A DNA stretch of 64,000 bases from Rhizobiaceae bacterium (GTDB lineage: Bacteria; Pseudomonadota; Alphaproteobacteria; Rhizobiales; Rhizobiaceae): positions 1 through 64,000 of the forward strand of contig JAHBYY010000006.1 of assembly GCA_019635715.1 (NCBI GenBank), in the 5' to 3' direction. The notes below the pieces were generated by a model. That model made no database searches. It saw nothing but the letters and a program-made list of their open reading frames with translations, and was not told the DNA's origin. Of the stretch, positions 62,543 through 64,000 are shown one piece after another (position 1 is the stretch's first letter; the number at the start of each line of letters is the position of its first letter). The translations under genes and the position numbers were made by a program.

Positions 62543-64000
62543 TCAGTCCTTCGACGGCTCGAACTCCGCCAGCTCGGCACCTTCCTGGACGAAATCGCCG
62601 ACCGCGCAGCGGAAGGCGACGAGCCGGCCCGCGGAAGGCGCCCGCAGGACGTGCTCCATCTTCATCGCTTCCATGACCAGCACCGGCGCACCCTTTTCCA
62701 GACTGTTGCCCGGCTCGGCCAGCACCTGCCGGATCGAGCCCGGCATCGGCGCCGTGATGCCCTTCCCGCCCGAAATGTCGGCGTCCTGCCCGCGCAGGAC
62801 GTCCACCAGGTGCAGGCGGAACCGGCCGCGCCGCGAGACGAGCTCGAAATCGGCTCCGGACCAGGCATAGTCGACCGTCTCCTTGCAGCCGTCGTAGAAC
62901 ACGTCGAGCCGCGCATCGGGGCGTATCGACATGGCGAAGGCGGCACCTCCCTTGGCGGCCGCTTCGAGCAGCAGCCCCTGGCGGCGATAGACCAGCGTCG
63001 CCTCGTGCGAAGCGCCGTCGGCTTCGAAGCGCACCCGGCGGCGGCGCTCGCCGGCGATCATCCAGCCGTCCGCCTGCCCCCACGGTCCGCCATCGCGACG
63101 CCCGGCCGCTTCGCGCGCCAGCACGGCCGCCACGGCGGCTGCCACGTCGTGACCCGCCGGTGACGAAGGCGCGGTGAGTGCCGCGAGCTCGCGCTCGATG
63201 AGGCCGGTGTCCATCGCTCCCGCCGCCACGTCCGGATGCGAAGCCAGTGCCCGCAGGAAACCGATATTCGTCTTCACCCCCATGACGATCGATCGATCCA
63301 GCGCGCCGGTCAGCCGGGCCAGCGCCTGGGCTCGATCCGCCCCGTGGACGATCAGCTTGGCCAGCATCGGGTCGTAGAAGGGCGTCACCTGGTCGCCCTC
63401 GCGGAACCCGGTGTCGACCCTCACTCCTTCGCCGGTCGCCGGCTGCCGCCAGGTCCCGATCCGTCCGATCGAGGGCAGGAAGCCGCGCTCGGCATCCTCC
63501 GCATAGATGCGCGCCTCGAAGGCGTGTCCGACGCGGCGGATTTCGTCCTGCCGCAGCGGCAGCGGCTCGCCGGCGGCAACCCGCAACTGCCATTCGACCA
63601 GGTCGATCCCGGTGATCATCTCGGTCACCGGATGCTCGACCTGCAGCCGCGTGTTCATCTCGATGAAATGGAAGCCTTCGTCATTGGCGACGAACTCGAC
63701 CGTGCCCGCGCCGACATAGCCGACAGCCGCTCCGGCGGCGCGCGCCGCCGCCGAGATGGCCTGCCGCTGATCTTCGGCGAGCCGTGCCGCCGGGGCCTCC
63801 TCGATCACCTTCTGGTGGCGGCGCTGCAGCGTGCATTCGCGCTCGAACAGCGAGACGACGTTGCCGTGGCTGTCGCCGAAGATCTGCACCTCGATGTGGC
63901 GCGGCCGCTCGATCAGCTTCTCGATCAGCAGATGGTCGTCGCCGAAGGCTGCCTTCGCCTCGCGCTTCGCCGCCGCGACCGCCTCGGCAAGCTCGGCCTC
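62543..64000 (-). CDS. Biotin-dependent acyl-CoA carboxylase alpha subunit, 3' part
   Basis: C-terminal 485 residues of a biotin carboxylase/biotin carrier subunit (methylcrotonyl-, propionyl- or acetyl-CoA carboxylase); the 5' end is beyond the window. The biotin carboxylase part shows LIERPRHIEVQIFGD, LFERECTLQRRHQKVIEEAP and the catalytic FIEMNTRLQVEHPVTEMITG. The carrier domain ends with EAMKMEH, whose Lys is biotinylated. Overall text (GIDLVEWQLRVAAGEPLPL, GYVGAGTVEFV) suits the MccA/AccA type with carrier fused. The beta subunit should lie to the right. It could serve leucine breakdown or the propionyl-CoA made from propane. Confidence 0.92.
   Translation of the reverse strand, partial: EAELAEAVAAAKREAKAAFGDDHLLIEKLIERPRHIEVQIFGDSHGNVVSLFERECTLQRRHQKVIEEAPAARLAEDQRQAISAAARAAGAAVGYVGAGTVEFVANDEGFHFIEMNTRLQVEHPVTEMITGIDLVEWQLRVAAGEPLPLRQDEIRRVGHAFEARIYAEDAERGFLPSIGRIGTWRQPATGEGVRVDTGFREGDQVTPFYDPMLAKLIVHGADRAQALARLTGALDRSIVMGVKTNIGFLRALASHPDVAAGAMDTGLIERELAALTAPSSPAGHDVAAAVAAVLAREAAGRRDGGPWGQADGWMIAGERRRRVRFEADGASHEATLVYRRQGLLLEAAAKGGAAFAMSIRPDARLDVFYDGCKETVDYAWSGADFELVSRRGRFRLHLVDVLRGQDADISGGKGITAPMPGSIRQVLAEPGNSLEKGAPVLVMEAMKMEHVLRAPSAGRLVAFRCAVGDFVQEGAELAEFEPSKD

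Overview
The window is high-GC chromosomal DNA from an alphaproteobacterium, most likely of the order Hyphomicrobiales (Rhizobiales). The grounds are an EcfG-NepR-PhyR general stress response locus with HWE-type histidine kinases, a CpdR response regulator, an MmgR-type small RNA beside an inositol-monophosphatase-family gene, a ROSE-type RNA thermometer on a small heat shock gene and rhizobial-style XylFGH/ROK genes. The genus cannot be named from sequence alone. No phage, integrase, transposase or CRISPR array was seen.

Layout. 1-9.7 kb: ordinary genes (5' part of gltB, threonine aldolase, LysE exporter, Hsp20 with its thermometer, a lysophospholipase-like hydrolase, hisN, MmgR sRNA, N-formylglutamate amidohydrolase, cpdR, tRNA-Val). 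9.7-24.8 kb: a propane-type soluble diiron monooxygenase block. The minus-strand operon prmA-prmB-prmC-prmD-amidohydrolase-DUF59-GroEL-like chaperonin starts from a consensus sigma-54 promoter. A divergent zinc alcohol dehydrogenase has its own sigma-54 promoter. Two AcoR-type sigma-54 activators lie in the same block, one of them with an altered GAFTGA loop. 25.1-27.3 kb: four small or unrecognised genes, including a beta-propeller protein, divergent from prmA and preceded by tandem palindromes. 27.4-30.2 kb: a cobalamin riboswitch in front of gbcAB (glycine betaine demethylase and its reductase). 30.2-39.3 kb: a surface-polymer locus with gpsA, TagD-like and TagF-like enzymes, a LicD-type protein, a hexapeptide acetyltransferase, a Gfo/Idh/MocA oxidoreductase and an ABC-2 export permease. 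This implies a glycerol-phosphate-containing glycan.

39.5-44.4 kb: trans-3-hydroxyproline dehydratase, a MITE-like hairpin, an MhqO/MhqD-like pair with a GNAT protein, and a sulfatase/phosphonate monoester hydrolase. 44.4-54.7 kb: the general stress response region (PRC-barrel protein, lipid kinase, two HWE kinases, holin-like and DUF883 membrane proteins, Crp/Fnr regulator, ecfG, nepR, phyR, DUF1328, small lipoprotein). It carries eight GGAAC-N16/17-CGTT or CATT promoter candidates, so regulator and targets lie together. 54.7-59.5 kb: xylose-type ABC transporter with a divergent ROK repressor and a 21-bp operator between them. 59.5-64 kb: an FG-GAP/UnbV protein paired with a vanadium-haloperoxidase-family enzyme, then the 3' part of a biotin-dependent acyl-CoA carboxylase.

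The main integrated reading is a C3/C1 opportunist. Propane (or a similar alkane or ketone) would be oxidised by PrmABCD with the chaperonin and alcohol dehydrogenase, propionyl-type units could pass to a biotin carboxylase, and methylated amines would feed in through GbcAB under B12 control. The points most worth following are the B12 riboswitch on gbcAB, the unknown operon divergent from prm with its paired operators, the glycerol-phosphate polymer locus, and the clustered EcfG promoters with two -10 variants.
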